DNA of 64,000 nucleotides from positions 4,268,680 to 4,332,679 of the forward strand of contig CM070913.1 of assembly GCA_036417435.1 (NCBI GenBank), given 5' to 3'. This stretch comes from Inia geoffrensis. Taxonomy: Eukaryota; Chordata; Mammalia; Artiodactyla; Iniidae. Of the stretch, positions 36,547-49,542 are shown piece after piece. The notes below the pieces were generated by a model that saw nothing but the letters and a program-made list of their open reading frames with translations, made no database searches and had not been told where the DNA came from. The position numbers were made by a program, and so were the translations under genes. Position 1 is the stretch's first letter; every line of letters begins with the position of its first letter.

Positions 36547-36679
36547 AGACCCTAAACACTGTGCATCTAGCACTTAATATGAAAACATACACGCACAGTC
36601 TTGGCTGCTCCGGTTTTACGGAAGGAGAGCCACACGGTGTGGTGCAGGGGGAGCTCCCTGTAAACCCCGGCACCGCGTG
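36547..36679 (+). repeat. 133-bp direct repeat, copy 1
   Basis: Starts agaccctaaacactgtgcat and ends taaaccccggcaccgcgtg. Identical at all 133 positions to 38509-38641, in the same orientation, offset 1,962 bp. It does not look like a SINE or L1, has no A-tail, and I see no target duplication around either copy. It lies in the intron downstream of window exon 2. Confidence 0.95.
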
Positions 36680-37470
36680 GTAAACCTGGGCACCCAGCAG
36701 CCCTGACACACCTAACGTCGGGAGCCTGAAAGGTTGGGAGGATCCCAGCCCAGAGGCCCTGGCAGAGAACGGATGCTGTAACCACCAGGCTGTGCCCTCA
36801 CGTGAAAGAAACAGTTCCTCTTCCTGTAGAGGCTCCGGTGAAAAAGACAAGATTGAGGTTTTGTCTTAAAAAACAAAAAAAACCCAAACAACAAAAAAAC
36901 CCTGTCCTTATCTATGAGAGACACAGACTACATATTTACAGATGAACTAATGTGATATTATATTCAAGTTTCACTTCAAAATAACAATCTGAAGGACAAT
37001 GGCTATGATGAAACAGGCTCAGCTGCGCGCTGATAATCGTGGAAGTTGAAGGGTTCCTACTTTTGTTTACTGGAAAGGTTAAAAATATGTACCTTTAAAA
37101 AATATGAGAAAGCCTTATTAAATATGAGGAAAAACAGAGGGATTGTTAGGAAACGTATCTGATGTAGGATTCCACTCAATACTCTTAAAAATACTATGTT
37201 TACTGAGTGATTTATACAAATAATCCACTCAGAAAATTTAATAAGAATAAACGATTTAAGGTCGTTAAGCCTATGGTTATACAATATAGAAATTTTAATT
37301 TAAAATTAGTCCAAAAACTGTTTCTTGATTTATAAATGAACGGTGAGTAATGCCTCAGCATCATCAGAGAAGGTGCCACGTTGCAGGTCAAGCAGGTAAC
37401 AGGCTCCGTGTCACTCAGCAGCACCGGATACTTTTGCCAGAAGACCCCCTGCAGGACTGAACCGGCTCAC

Positions 37471-37583
37471 CTGTGAGTAGGAATTCATGAGCTGGCTCTG
37501 CATCTCATCCATCGTGTCCGTCCCGTAAGACACGGTGCCCAGATGCAGCCGCTTAAATACCATCTCGTTCCGGGTGAGGGTTC
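37471..37583 (-). CDS. ATP9B: ATP9B window exon 2: completes DKTGTL motif
   Basis: 113 bp, two bases completing Gly plus 37 codons, from [10 protein letters not shown] to LMNSYSQ. It continues the P-domain directly after the phosphorylated aspartate and leads into the linker before the N-domain. The fourth residue is Arg (CGG, 37570-37572), where P4-ATPases normally have Gln (TLTQN). Splice sites are good (acceptor cctag, donor GTGAGC). Because 113 is not a multiple of three, loss of this exon would shift the frame. It lies between two identical 133-bp repeats at 36547-36679 and 38509-38641. Confidence 0.95.
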
Positions 37584-38260
37584 CTAGGACAGAAGCAGCA
37601 AGGACACCGTCAACTCGGGTGGCCCATCAGGCAGATTGAGGCTGGACCCCACACGCCCCATGCCCAGGGCTGGACGTGCTCTGCACCTGTGAACACGCTG
37701 CTCGGCCACCCAAAGTGTCCTCCAGCGTCACCCGCACTATGTTTTCATTTCACTAGTGAGGACCAGAGCTTTCTTCATGGAACATCAGGTTCCCCTTTCA
37801 GTAACCTTTAGTAACGGCAAGGGTTCTGGTTCTGTGGAGAAGGTCTGGACTCTGTCTTCCAGCTCTGAGTCACTCGCTTTGTAACTACACCCTAGAACGC
37901 TGCCTGAGAGACCAGTGCATCGATTCGTTTCAAATAAGTCTACTTCGAAAAATTAAGTATTTTTCATTGAACAGGAACAATGCATTTAGGCCTTGGCATC
38001 CACGTGTGTCGTACGGAGAGGAGGCGAGGAAGGAGAGGCATTTTCTCTCCAGCTGGTCTCTAGCCTGAGCCCCGGTGCGGGCCCTCTGCATCTGCCCTGG
38101 CACTGCCCTCCAACACGGGCAGGTCAGTTTTAGGTTTCGGCTTCCAATCAAAAGATACACAACCAAATGCAGTGAAGTAACAGCAATGAACAGAGGGGCA
38201 GCAGAGGTAACGTCGTGTATTTCAAAAACTTGGTGAACTTCCATTAAAAGTGGCACATAA

Positions 38261-38463
38261 GGGCTTCCCTGGAAGCGCAGTGGTTGAGAGTCCGCCTGCC
38301 GATGCAGGGGACATGGGTTCGTGCCCCGGTCCAGGAAGATCCCACATGCCACGGAGCGGCTGGTCCCATGAGCCATGGCTGCTGAGCCTGCGCGTCCGGA
38401 GCCTGTGCTCCGCGATGGGTGAGGCCACAGCAGTGAGAGGCCCGCGTACCACAAAAAAAAAAA
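38261..38463 (+). repeat. CHR-2 short SINE
   Basis: Sense copy from gggcttccctggaagcgcag to an A-tail. Perfect target duplication tggcacataa at 38251-38260 and 38464-38473. Confidence 0.92.
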
Positions 38464-38508
38464 TGGCACATAAGTTCCCAGTGTTATTGATCTTGTGACC
38501 CTGACAGG

Positions 38509-38641
38509 AGACCCTAAACACTGTGCATCTAGCACTTAATATGAAAACATACACGCACAGTCTTGGCTGCTCCGGTTTTACGGAAGGAGAGCCACACGGT
38601 GTGGTGCAGGGGGAGCTCCCTGTAAACCCCGGCACCGCGTG
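38509..38641 (+). repeat. 133-bp direct repeat, copy 2
   Basis: Identical to 36547-36679. It lies on the other side of the 113-bp ATP9B exon at 37471-37583. The bases just outside differ between the two copies. A CHR-2 SINE ends 45 bp to its left. Confidence 0.95.
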
Positions 38642-41600
38642 CTATGAGCTGTCCCCCTCACAACCCTGTCCCCGGGATTTCTGCACTTGTTTCAAAGCAA
38701 GTTAAGAGTGTGAATATGAACAGAGAGCCACGCTGTCACAGTAAAAGCCGGACCTTTAACGTGTCTACGAAACACCACAGTAACTAATTGTTTTTCTTTG
38801 GCCCACACAATGTTGAAAATACAGTACAAACTGTTCTCATATCTACCTGTGACGCCGTGCCCATTACTTAGGACTAGTGTTCAAAGCAAAATAGCTCATT
38901 TGACAGGACTCCCCCCAGCACCCAGAGGTTATTTCAAAATAAAGGGAAAATCTATAATTTACAATTACTATTTAGAGATTGTTTTGGCAGACACTCTCAA
39001 AAGAATGTATATAACATATTATCCAGCGTTTCATAAATTCCAAAGAGCAGCTATTGTCAGTTTTATAAATTCTGCCTTTTACAAAATTCTATGTAGCCCC
39101 TTTAATAAATGGCTCCTACGGTTCTTTGATTAACAGAATCAAAATTACATGAGAAGTGCAGTCTAAAGGGGCTTTTCTGGTTATGCCATCCTAATTAAAT
39201 AAAGAATAACTAACTTAAATACTAGGGTATATTAAACAATGTAGTTAGCAACAATTCAGCCTCCAAATGAAATAAAGAAGTTCTATAAATGCTTTATTTC
39301 AAACATTTGATATGAAAACAACAGTTCTATCATTTACCTATGGTCAAAAGATAATGAAATTTTACGTTGATTCCTATTAGAATAAGTATGAAGTTTACCT
39401 CTATTCCATGCGTCCAAATGGACAGTTCTCTGAGAAATGATCAAATCAGTTATTTAAATTAAAAATATTTTACGTATCAGATTAATTGACATAGTTGAAG
39501 AATTTCATTTAGACTTTTTTTCTCTGATATACCTTGAATGTGGGGCAGTAACTTACGGTGGGGAAGGTAAGTAGGCGCACATGCTAAACAGTTTATAAAC
39601 AGGATTGCGGTTAATGACACTTCTTTTAACCTGACTTTTTATTACTAATAACTTAATCTGTGCAGCAAAGTTAAAGAATATTACAACAAACACCTGTACA
39701 GATCTCACCAAGAATGAACTGTTATTTCTCTAGGTTTTTAAAACCACCTTGTACAGGTAAGAAAGACCCTAAATAAAGAGGCCACAGTCCACCGGGCCTT
39801 GGAACATGGCCACCACTCTCCAGACACACCAGCAACTCTCACGTTCCCACCATGTCTCTAATGAACTTGGAATTCAATCATTCGTTTGGCAAAAAACTCC
39901 TTATAAGGCATCACTACATGCTGGGTTTTGGTGGCGCCTCACAGAGATACTTTAAACTCTCAAGCCTCAGTGCTTGTCTGCAAACTAGAGAAATCACCAC
40001 CGGTCCCGCATGGATATGGCGAAGAATAAATAAGCAGATAAAGTGCCTGAGGCACAAAGGGTGAGGGGAACCTGACGGCGTGCCAGGAAGAGGGGCTGCA
40101 CGAAGGCACCCGTGCAGCCGCCCATGAGGACGGCGAGGACACAGGCGAGGGGCTGGCGGGGGAGCTGAGGGAAAGCGGAGCACGGATGTGCCCGATCCCC
40201 AAGATCACGACGCGTGTCGTGCTTCTGGGCTCTGGTTTCGTGCTGGACACCTGGCCGCGGCGTGAGAGGGACTGGTCCCCGTGCTGGTGACGAGGTGCGG
40301 GGCGGCGGGCGCGCACTGAGGTCTGGGTGGGAGTGAAAACTGTCAAGAAAAATAATCACAACATTTAAGCGAATCACACTTACACAGTGTGAACGATCTC
40401 GTATTCATCATACTACAACTACAACTTTTGGAAGAAAATTCACGACAGAGGTGCACAGAACGAACCTTCTATCTCACAACGTGAAACCCACTGGAGGAAG
40501 CGAGAGGTGTTTGGGAGGAATAACGCTGTGCGTGTCAGGGGTCGTGTGAGCGGACTCAGCGCCTGAGGACACGGCGATGCAGGCTACTGCTCGTGTGACG
40601 CCAGCGAGGCCCCCTCCCGGGACACGCCGTCCGGCCTGTCGAGTGGTTGGGCCCTCCAGCGGGAGCATGCCGCACTCTCACCTTGGACATCTACCCCTGA
40701 AACCCCGCACGCGCACAGTAAACGGCAGCAGCTGTTTTCACAGTGATCTTCCCTGATTCTCATAGCAGCGCTGGAAGGAACGGCCGGGCTGCGGGACCGC
40801 GCGTGTGTGGCCAGGACCCGGCGGCCGAGCGCAGGGACCGCTCCTGAGCTGGGTCCTTCCTGCAAGCAGAAGCCACCAGGGGACACGCCTGGGCTCTGGC
40901 TATATGAAACGCTAGAGGATTGCTATGTAATTATCGTTCCCCAGTTTAAAAAATAACAGCTAGTAGGGATATCACTGAAATGATGGCAAAAAGTAAGGTA
41001 AGTGTGCTTTTCCATGAGACACACTCTAGTTGAAAGAACACACGTTACACTTCTTCTCCGCAGTCAGCGCTCTTACCAGAGGCCTTCTTCCCACTTGCCG
41101 ACCCGAGAGCGAGCCGTTTCTTTCTGTTTCTCTCTTCCTTCTGAACGATTACAGGTACGCACGGGGGCCAAGGAGGAACAGGAAAAACTTCACAAAGTTT
41201 CTGAGGTGAAGCTTTTAACCTGATGCTAATATTCACACAGCTCTCCTGGAGTTATTGAAAACAAAAGGTTCTCCTGCCCAAGTGAATGACCTGACAGTTA
41301 CAAACGTGATCATGGGCCAGTTCTGCTCCAGCAGCCAAGGCGTCCCTGCTGCTCTACTGAGTAGGGGAGCTGATTCGCAGTGAAAAACGTGGATTTGGAG
41401 GCCTCCCTGTCGACCACCCCTCCTTCCTGGAAACACGTGGAAACGCACCCTGGACACCCCTTTCTTGTGTGTGTGCAAGGGCACACCGACAGCCAGAGTT
41501 AAAGCAAAACGCGCAGGAAATTTCAACTACAAATTTGAGGAACGTGGAATGCCAGGGACTGGAGGTCAGGAGGTCAGGTCCTTCCCACCTTCTGCATTTG

Positions 41601-42824
41601 TTGACGGGAGCACCGCACACACACAAGTGGACAGAGCAGCGTCACGACGGGCCCGGCACCGTCATCCCTTCCACAAGGGTCCCCGAGGGCCCCAGCCACT
41701 GCCCCGTCACAGCTGGAGTCAATCAGAAACATGCCACCTCAACCACGAGCACGTCCGTGTTACAAATAAAAGAAGAGCTCTTAAAATAAACACAACCCCA
41801 ATGCCATCACTCCAGAAATGACCCTAACCTCTCAACATCAGACGGCAGGCCGGTCCTGATTCCCAGCTGTCCCGTCTCCTGTGTGTCGGGCTTTAATACT
41901 GTGGTTTGAATATGGACCTGGCGAGGTCTCCCAAGCCTCTCTGACCCCCAGCTCTGTCCTCAGCAACTCCCCGAGGGCCTCAGTTCCCCACAGTCGGCAC
42001 TCAGTGGCTTGTTGGCCTTGGGGCTGATTCACGCGTTCCCTCTAGGCCCGGGTTTTGCTGTGACAGTGCTGGACAGAGGCTGCAGAGATGGTTCTGGAGC
42101 CCACTACGCACACGGGGTGGACGGAGACGGGGGGAGGGGGTGGTGGTGGTTCTCTATCAGGGGCACGACATCTCCCTGCCGCCCCCCCGCAGGTGGTCAG
42201 TCCCCAGGCCCGTAAATCCGCCCTGGGTTTAAAGTGGCATGCACCCAAGTCAGATCCCCAGAGGTCACTGAAGACAAAAATCTGACACTCCTGAATGCTG
42301 CATCCACGTGAGTGACGGGTATTTTCCACAGCCAAAGGCACGTGGCTCTAGTCGCTCCACTCACAGACGACTTGTGGGCGGGGAGTCTGGGGCTGTAGAG
42401 TGACTGCTGCTTTAACACCTTGATTAGATGTACGGCAAGTGCTAAGGCTCCAGCTGCGACTGTGCTGCTTCACCTGGCTTGTTACTTACAACCAGTGGGA
42501 GAAATCGCGAGAGTAATTCCACGTACGGACGAAGATCCCCTGGAAACAGGGCAGGTGGAGAGCCATCACAGACACACGCGAGCAGACGCTACCATGCTGA
42601 ATATATTGTTGCACTTACACATATAGTTTAAAATAATTTAAAAGGTAACTGAAGCCCAGGTTTGAACTACTGCTTTCTCCTTCTGGGTTATGTTTAAAAG
42701 CTTTCTGTTTGGGTAGATACCTGACAGTCCTTTATTCAGTTGCTTAATGGAGTTGGGGAGAATGAAACAGAAAACAAATTCAGAATAGCTTCTGAAAACT
42801 GAGCAAGTTAAAAAGATGACATTT

Positions 42825-43510
42825 TAGTGCTTACATTTATGTCTCTGATCCATGTGGAGCTAATTTTTGTACACGGTGTGTGGATATGCAGTTTTCCCAG
42901 CACCGTTTGTTAAAAGGACTACCCTTTCCCCATTGAGTATCTTGGCACTCTGCTGAAAACCAACTGACTGTAAGTGTTGGATTTTCTCCCAGACTCTCAC
43001 TTCTGTCCCCTCGGCCCTGATGCCTACCCTCCCAGCAGCACCATGGCGTCTGGATCGCTGTAGCTCTGTAGTACATTTTGAAAGGAGGAACTCGTGAGTT
43101 CTCCAACTTTGTTCCTTTTCCAAGACTGTTTCAGCTACACTGGGTCCCTTATATTTCCGTATGAATTTTAAGATCACCTTGTCAATTTCTGCAAAGAAGG
43201 CAGCTGGGATTTTAATAGGGATTGTGTACAATCTGCAGATCAAGTTGGGAAGCACTGTTTCCGTTTTAATTCTATGGAGTAGTGATCTTATCTTTTGGTG
43301 CTATTGTCAGTGGAACTGTTGTTTTAATTCTCTTTCTGGAGAGTTTATTGCTAGTGTATAGAAATAAAATTCTTTCCTGTATGTTGACCTTGTTCTAATA
43401 GATTTTCAGGGGATTCCTTAGGATTGCCTACACGAAGACCGTGTCACACACAGATAGTTTTACTCTCCTGCACACTATGGATGTCTTTTTCTTTTTCTTG
43501 CCTAACTGCC
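42825..43510 (-). repeat. Old L1 ORF2 fragment, antisense
   Basis: Reverse complement of L1 ORF2: landmarks tggatatgcagttttcccag, aaggactaccctttccccat, cttgtcaatttctgcaaaga and ttgctagtgtatagaaataa. The reverse translation at 42860-43255 shows a broken ORF2 stretch (KIPAAFFAEIDKVILKFIRK). It abuts a sense L1 end at 43515. Confidence 0.8.
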
Positions 43511-43514
43511 TTGG

Positions 43515-43970
43515 CTGGGACCTTGAATGTTCACAGCAGTGTCACTCATCATAGACCAGAAAACATAAACAACTCTCTAATGTCCACCAACTGATAAATG
43601 GATAAATAAAACGTGGTGTATCTGTGCAACAGAATGTTACTCTGGAATGAAAAGGAAGCAATTACTGACACAGGCTATAACACGGATGAACCTTGAAAAT
43701 GTTAGGCTGAGTGAAAGAAGCTGGTCAGAAAAGGCCACGTATTGTATGGTTCCATTTCTGTGAAATGTCCAGAACAGGCAGACCTATTGAGGTAGAAAGG
43801 AAATTAGGGGTTACCAGGGCTGGGAGGCAGGGAAGGCGAGGATGGGGAAGCCGGCTGACGTGGGCCAGGCGGGGGGGTGTGCGGAGACCAGACACTGGAA
43901 ACTCAGAAGCTACGCCAAACGCTACGGGCGACACAGCCTCACTTCTGTCACTTGAATCCAACACTGTGTA
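43515..43970 (+). repeat. Old L1 3' end, sense
   Basis: Sense 3' region: tgttcacagcagtgtcactc, aactgataaatggataaata, acggatgaaccttgaaaatg and ggttaccagggctgggaggc. Together with the preceding antisense block it may be one L1 with an inverted 5' part. Confidence 0.75.
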
Positions 43971-46548
43971 GTGATGACTGTGGCATCTACCAAAGTATCT
44001 AAGTTGCTAATAAACCACGTTTTCAATGACTTAGAACTGATACATTTGAACAAATGGCTAGCACTCCTCATCAAATAAATAATAAAATATTAGTTATTTT
44101 GCCACTTGAGTAAATGTACTCACATCCTGTTGGGTTGAAGAAACTGTAATATTTGTGCAGACAGTCCTTCATGTGACACATGTAATTACTTAACGTATTA
44201 AGATGAATCATCAAAATATTCTTTAACTTTCAGTGGTGTGTTTACTCTGCAGCTGACTCTGCGAAATGCTGAGCGGGAAGGTGGGTGCTAGTCTCGGGCT
44301 TTCTGTGCCCTCCCGACAGCAGGTCAGTATAAGGTTCTAATGGTTACTAAAGAGTCAGCAATGAAGAATGACGTTTCAAGTCTTATCTTAAATATTTTCA
44401 TGATTCCAGCCAGTTGATAGTTTCTACAATTTTTGTCATCTTAATACAACAAAAGTTAAGATGTCCCAAATCTGAAACGTGGAAAAGGGCGGGGACTGAG
44501 CGAGGTGGGCAGCGGCCTCACAGTGACCTGATCAACGTGGCAGCTCTGTGGACAGAAAATGTGACAAAAGGTTTGTTTGTGATTCCTGGGGGGGAGAAGA
44601 AAAAGCTGTAGCTCTTTAGCAAAGCAAGGTTTTGGACTACAATGAGCTAAGCGGGCAAAATGAAAATCAGTTTCCAAAGAAAAAGTCCTACGGGCACCAT
44701 TCTCCGGGTGGCGACAGATGTGACTCACAGCCACGCAGAGGAGGCGTCGGAGAAGCAGACGCAAAGCTTTCTGGTCCAACCTTCCTGGGCTGTGATCTGG
44801 CCTCGGACCAGTACTCTGCAGGCCACAGGGGACCGGCTGCGGGACAGTGGCCCACCTGCACCGGGCAGGTCTTTCGGCAAAGATTCTGGTCAAGCTAAGT
44901 GACAAGCACACACGGTCAATGGCTGTATTGAAACACGGTTACTTAGACCTTATGGTGCAGGAATGGAAACGAAAGTTCTACAAAGTGGTGACTAATTTAC
45001 CAGACGGCAGAGTACGCATCCGTTTAAAAATTATTCGACATTCTTTGATGCGGAGTCACGTATTCTCTTTGCTGCATGTGAGGCTTTCTCAAAAGACCAC
45101 GAGCCCTGCACGGCTGGCATCTGTATGTGTGTGCTACCTCGACTGGCCCAACACCCCAAACGTCAGACTCCCTCACACCCCGGCACCTGCATCAGCAAAC
45201 GGCTGCATCAGTGAGACTGAGCACGCCCGTCGTTAAGTGAGGCCCCAGTCATGGCCACCAGGCAGGAGAGGCCGCAGTGGTCCTCTGGTCGAAGGACACC
45301 AGCACACGCTCCCCTGCGTGTGTGCGCATTGACTGGCACACACGTGCTCTGGTGCCCTTGGAAACCATGGAAACAGTGCTTCCCCAACACGATGATGCTG
45401 TCCTATGAAACTCACATGTGATTCCAGTCTAAACAACGTGGCATGTTGGGTAATGGATGCCATAATTAAAATGCGTTCGAAAACCTGTTGTTTCAGTGGG
45501 TGTTTCAGGAATGCCTTTGTTCTACACGAAGATAAAAACTAACAAAGGAATTAATGTATTGCTTTAATAGGCTCCACCTGAGTCAAGTTTTAAAATTTAT
45601 GAATCCTCGGCAGCATTGTTCTCAAACAATGGCATTGTCGGGGTAGCCAGGGAGGAGGTGGAGGTCCTCCCAGCAGGTTCAGCGCAAACGATCTGTCCTC
45701 CGGGTTCAGCATCGTTTGCGCATTGAGCACATAACGCCTAGTATTTCTGGTCAGTGTCAATACGCTCTGCACCCTGGCAGTTAACAGATGTCTACTCCTG
45801 TCGAGTGAATTACTTTATGTTTCACGCACTGGTGGTCGCAGATGTGTCACTATAGCAACATCATTAATTTCAGATCTTACTGGAAACGTGCACTCCAATC
45901 AAATCTAATTATAGCACATCGCTTTCTTGTCCACGAGAAGGAAACTAGAATGCAATTACTGGGATACTTCATTTTCTATTCTGCTGTGGCAAATAAGAGA
46001 CACCGTGATGGACGCTTCTTGTCAGAAAGCTTATCGATGAAGCACAAACCCAATTTACAGCCACACGAAGGACCACCTCACAGTTTCAGGAGCCACGGAA
46101 GGCTCCTGCCAACAGCTCATTCCTAACCTTCTCGGCTGACGCTTGGGCCACTGAGATGTTTGCAGACTGCCTTCCTCCCCTGCCTCTGACACCGACAGGA
46201 GGTGCTCCACAGATGGCGTTCACCTTGGGATTACTGAGAAGGGCCTGAAAAAAATTCTAGACCAAAAAATTCAAGAAAACCTCTGCACGGCTTCAACATC
46301 AGAACAGATGACTTCTAGCATAAAAAGGCCTTTTAGAAAATGAAATGCAAAAGATTTTCTCTAATAAATTTTATACAATTTTTCTGTGATTTTTAAAAAA
46401 ATCTCAGGAACCAAGATTATTTATTAAGCTAAATCCTTAAGAAGCGATGTTCTTGCCTTTTAAAAGCAGCAGAGTGAAATGTGGGGAAAATGAGACTTTG
46501 TCTTTATGACTCTGGGCAAAAACCACTTATCCTTACCCTGAACTCAAC

Positions 46549-46607
46549 AAAGAAAAAATGGAGGTGCTAGAGAACAATAAAGAAAAATGGAGGTGCTACA
46601 GAACAAT
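46549..46607 (+). repeat. Tandem duplication, 30 + 29 bp
   Basis: Two adjacent copies of a unit starting aaagaaaaa(a)tggaggtgct and ending agaacaat, differing by one A in the A-run and one base in the middle. Confidence 0.9.
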
Positions 46608-47149
46608 ACACTCATTATTGTTTAAAATGCAAAATAAAAGTTAGCCTTTTAAGGACAAATAATGTCAAAAAACCTTTACTTACTGATATCAAACAGCCAG
46701 AGACACAGAGCCTTGAGTTCACTATGTGTTCTCAGGCATGTGCTTCCTGTTTGTAAATTAAGATGAAATAATAGGTCAATATCACTCTAGGACCATTACA
46801 TGCAGATTTAAAATGTCCACAAAAGGACTTCTGGTCCAGACCAGACCTGCTTCCCCCAGATAAGCACGACCACAAGCTCAGGAATGGTGCAGGAGGTGCC
46901 CGCAGGACGCCTCTGGAAGGTGGTAGGAAAGGCAGCTGGTGGGGCCCAGGCCCGAGGATGAGCCCAGGGCTGCATCCGGCATCCCTGCCCCCAACCCTTC
47001 CCCTGCTCAGCGTTTCCCTGCGGTGCCCGCCCATGAGGAGGTAAACGCCTGCACTCCGTGTCACTGCTGTGTGTTCTTGTAAGGACATGCCACAGTGTGC
47101 CGTTGTCCTGGTGGTGACTTTCTCTGTGTCACATCGGACCGTCTGTTCT

Positions 47150-47700
47150 CGTGGCCACAACATCGCTGTGAACATCCTGGTACATCTCCCTTGCTGCTTC
47201 TTGAGGGAACAGACGCTGGGCCGAAATGCCCAAGACCCGCTTTACAAGGTGGTGTGCCACGTGCCACTCCCACCAGCAGTGAGTAGGACTTCCCCGTTCG
47301 TCCTGTACTTGCAGACATGTCAGACTTTTAATGCAGGAGGAATGACACGTTCATTGCGTTAAGGTGTCCTACTCACGACAACAGGGTGTCCACCCATTTA
47401 ATTAGGTCTCGGTAAAAGGTCTTTTAAAATTAAAAAACATACATCCGCATGGTTCTTACCCATTTCTTGTTAAAATTTATTTCTAACTACTTTATACTTT
47501 TTTGTTGCTATTCTAATTGGCATTTCTAGAATGAAGTGTCCCAATTGTTGCTGGTATAGAGAAATGCAGTTTAATTTTGAATACTGAGTTGATATATGTA
47601 ATTGAACTCTCTTACAATTCTAGAAATTTTCCTGATGGTTCTTTTTGGTGTCTATGTAAAAAAATCATTGAATTTGTTTTCTTTGGGAACAGTTCGCCTA
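47150..47700 (-). repeat. Old L1 fragments, antisense
   Basis: Antisense L1-like text: ttcttgttaaaatttatttc, ttgttgctattctaattggc and ctgatggttctttttggtgt from 47430; weaker similarity to 47150. Strongly decayed, so the left limit is uncertain. Confidence 0.55.
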
Positions 47701-48100
47701 GTTGAATTGGACTTTGATCTCATCTTGGTGGCTCCTGGTTTCTGACTGTATGTATCAGTAGAGGCCAGGCTGCCTGGTGCTGTAGCCAGGGGCTCGGGGC
47801 GGTCCTCTCTTGATGATGGGCAGCCTGATGACTCCCTGTATCTCGCTGCAGACCCCTGTTGGCTACGAATTTAGTATCTCCCCAGGACTCTGTTCTGGAG
47901 ACGTTTCCGTACATTTCTGTAGGGTCTCTTCACGAGCCATTGTGAGCTTGGGTTTGCTGTGTTCCTGCTTCTCCATCAAACGAACTCCAATTTCTGGATC
48001 ATCTAATGGCACTTTTGCTTGATTTCTAGTATCCTTAAAGATTTATCCTTTAAAGTTTTTCCCATCCGTGCAGTGAGTTGAGAAGGCAGTTTCTCTACCT

Positions 48101-48315
48101 TTTTTTTTTTTTTTTTTTTTTTTGCGGTAGGCGGGCCTCTCACCGTTGTGGCCTCTCCCGTTGCAGAGCACAGGCTCTGGACGCGCAGGCTCAGCGGCCA
48201 TGGCTCACGGGCCCAGCCGCTCTGCGGCACGTGGGATCCTCCCGGCCCGGGGCACGAACCCGTGTCCCCTGCATCGGCAGGCGGACTCTCAACCACTGCG
48301 CCACCAGGGAAGCCC
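48101..48315 (-). repeat. CHR-2 short SINE
   Basis: Reverse-strand copy with a 24-T tail, close to consensus. Approximate target duplication ttctctacct (48091) and tctgtctacct (48316). Confidence 0.9.
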
Positions 48316-48879
48316 TCTGTCTACCTTCTTGACCCTGAGGCCCTCAAGTTGTTATTTCTGAGTTATTTTGATTTATGGAGCATTACCTTACGGGTCAATT
48401 CCTCAATGTCCCACCAAGACAAGTCCTAATGAAAACCAAATACGATCCAACAACTGGATTTTGACTGAACTGCAGTAAACTTACAAATTCCTTATGAAGG
48501 CTGGCTGCTACAGAATACTGAATTTTCACATCCGGGACACGGTACACCTCTCCACTAATGCCAGTCTTTGACGTTTCTCTGTCGGGTCTGGTCACTTTCT
48601 TCATACGTGCCCTTATGTTCCCCAAGTTTATGCCCACATGTTTTACATGTACTTGGGCTATCGTGAATGGGACCTTTCTTCCTCAGTCTATTCTACACAT
48701 AAGGGAGCTATTTTTATTGCTACTGTTATTTTAATTTGTAAGCTGCCACTTTACTGATTTCTTATTTTTAGCAGTTCATTTCCTTGGTTAATCATTGTAT
48801 CTGTAAATATGTTTCTTCTTTTGGTTGCGGACCTTCTACTTCCTGTCTCACAGCAGTGGCTGGAGTAATAAATGTTAAA

Positions 48880-49135
48880 TCAAAGCACGGTACAGATTAG
48901 TCTTTCTTCTTCCTGACTACAGTGAGGACTCTTCTAATATTTTATTAAAAATAAAGTTTTTAATTTTATTCGACACATATTTTCTTTACCGTTTATATAA
49001 ATATTCTTTTATTTCTGGTTCGCTAAGAATTACTAGGAATTTACACCATGAATCAACAAATCAAAAAGGGATTTTATATGGCTCTTGTTATAGTTCTGGA
49101 TTCAATTTGTCTTTTACTTAGTATGTTATGGATTG
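48880..49135 (-). repeat. Probable old L1 fragment, antisense
   Basis: Weak similarity to antisense L1 ORF2 (cttcctgactacagtgagga, ttctggattcaatttgtctt). Limits and identity uncertain. Confidence 0.4.
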
Positions 49136-49542
49136 ACAAGAATTCTCTGATGAAAGAAAGAAAAAAATGAAATAAGGACAAAGAGAATTTGGAGCATGCA
49201 AACTTAGGGTGGGATAAATCATTTGTGGTGCAGCTCTTTAGGAGAATGTCACTGTTAAAATAACAAATTCACATATCTTATTGTTATTTTCTTCTAATAG
49301 CTCATAACTATCATTCTATAATAAACAGGCCCTTTTTGCTCTTAAGAAGCCAATAGAGAGGTGTAACACAGGTAGTTAAATAAAACAAAAACACAACTGT
49401 AAGGCTGTAGAAAGTTAAAAATACAGAAATATGTCTTTTAAATCTCTAAGAATGTCACATTTTACTAATTCTGATGATACTCTTACGTTAGAAGATGAAG
49501 ATAAACTGGAGGCCAGTTTCAAGGGCTGAGTCTGGGGAGTTT

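Larger units (their letters stand above)
34077..37470 (-). other. ATP9B intron, 3.4 kb
   Basis: Intron between window exons 2 and 3. It contains a full-length CHR-1 SINE (34465-34878) and the first copy of the 133-bp direct repeat (36547-36679). The rest shows nothing recognisable. Confidence 0.8.
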
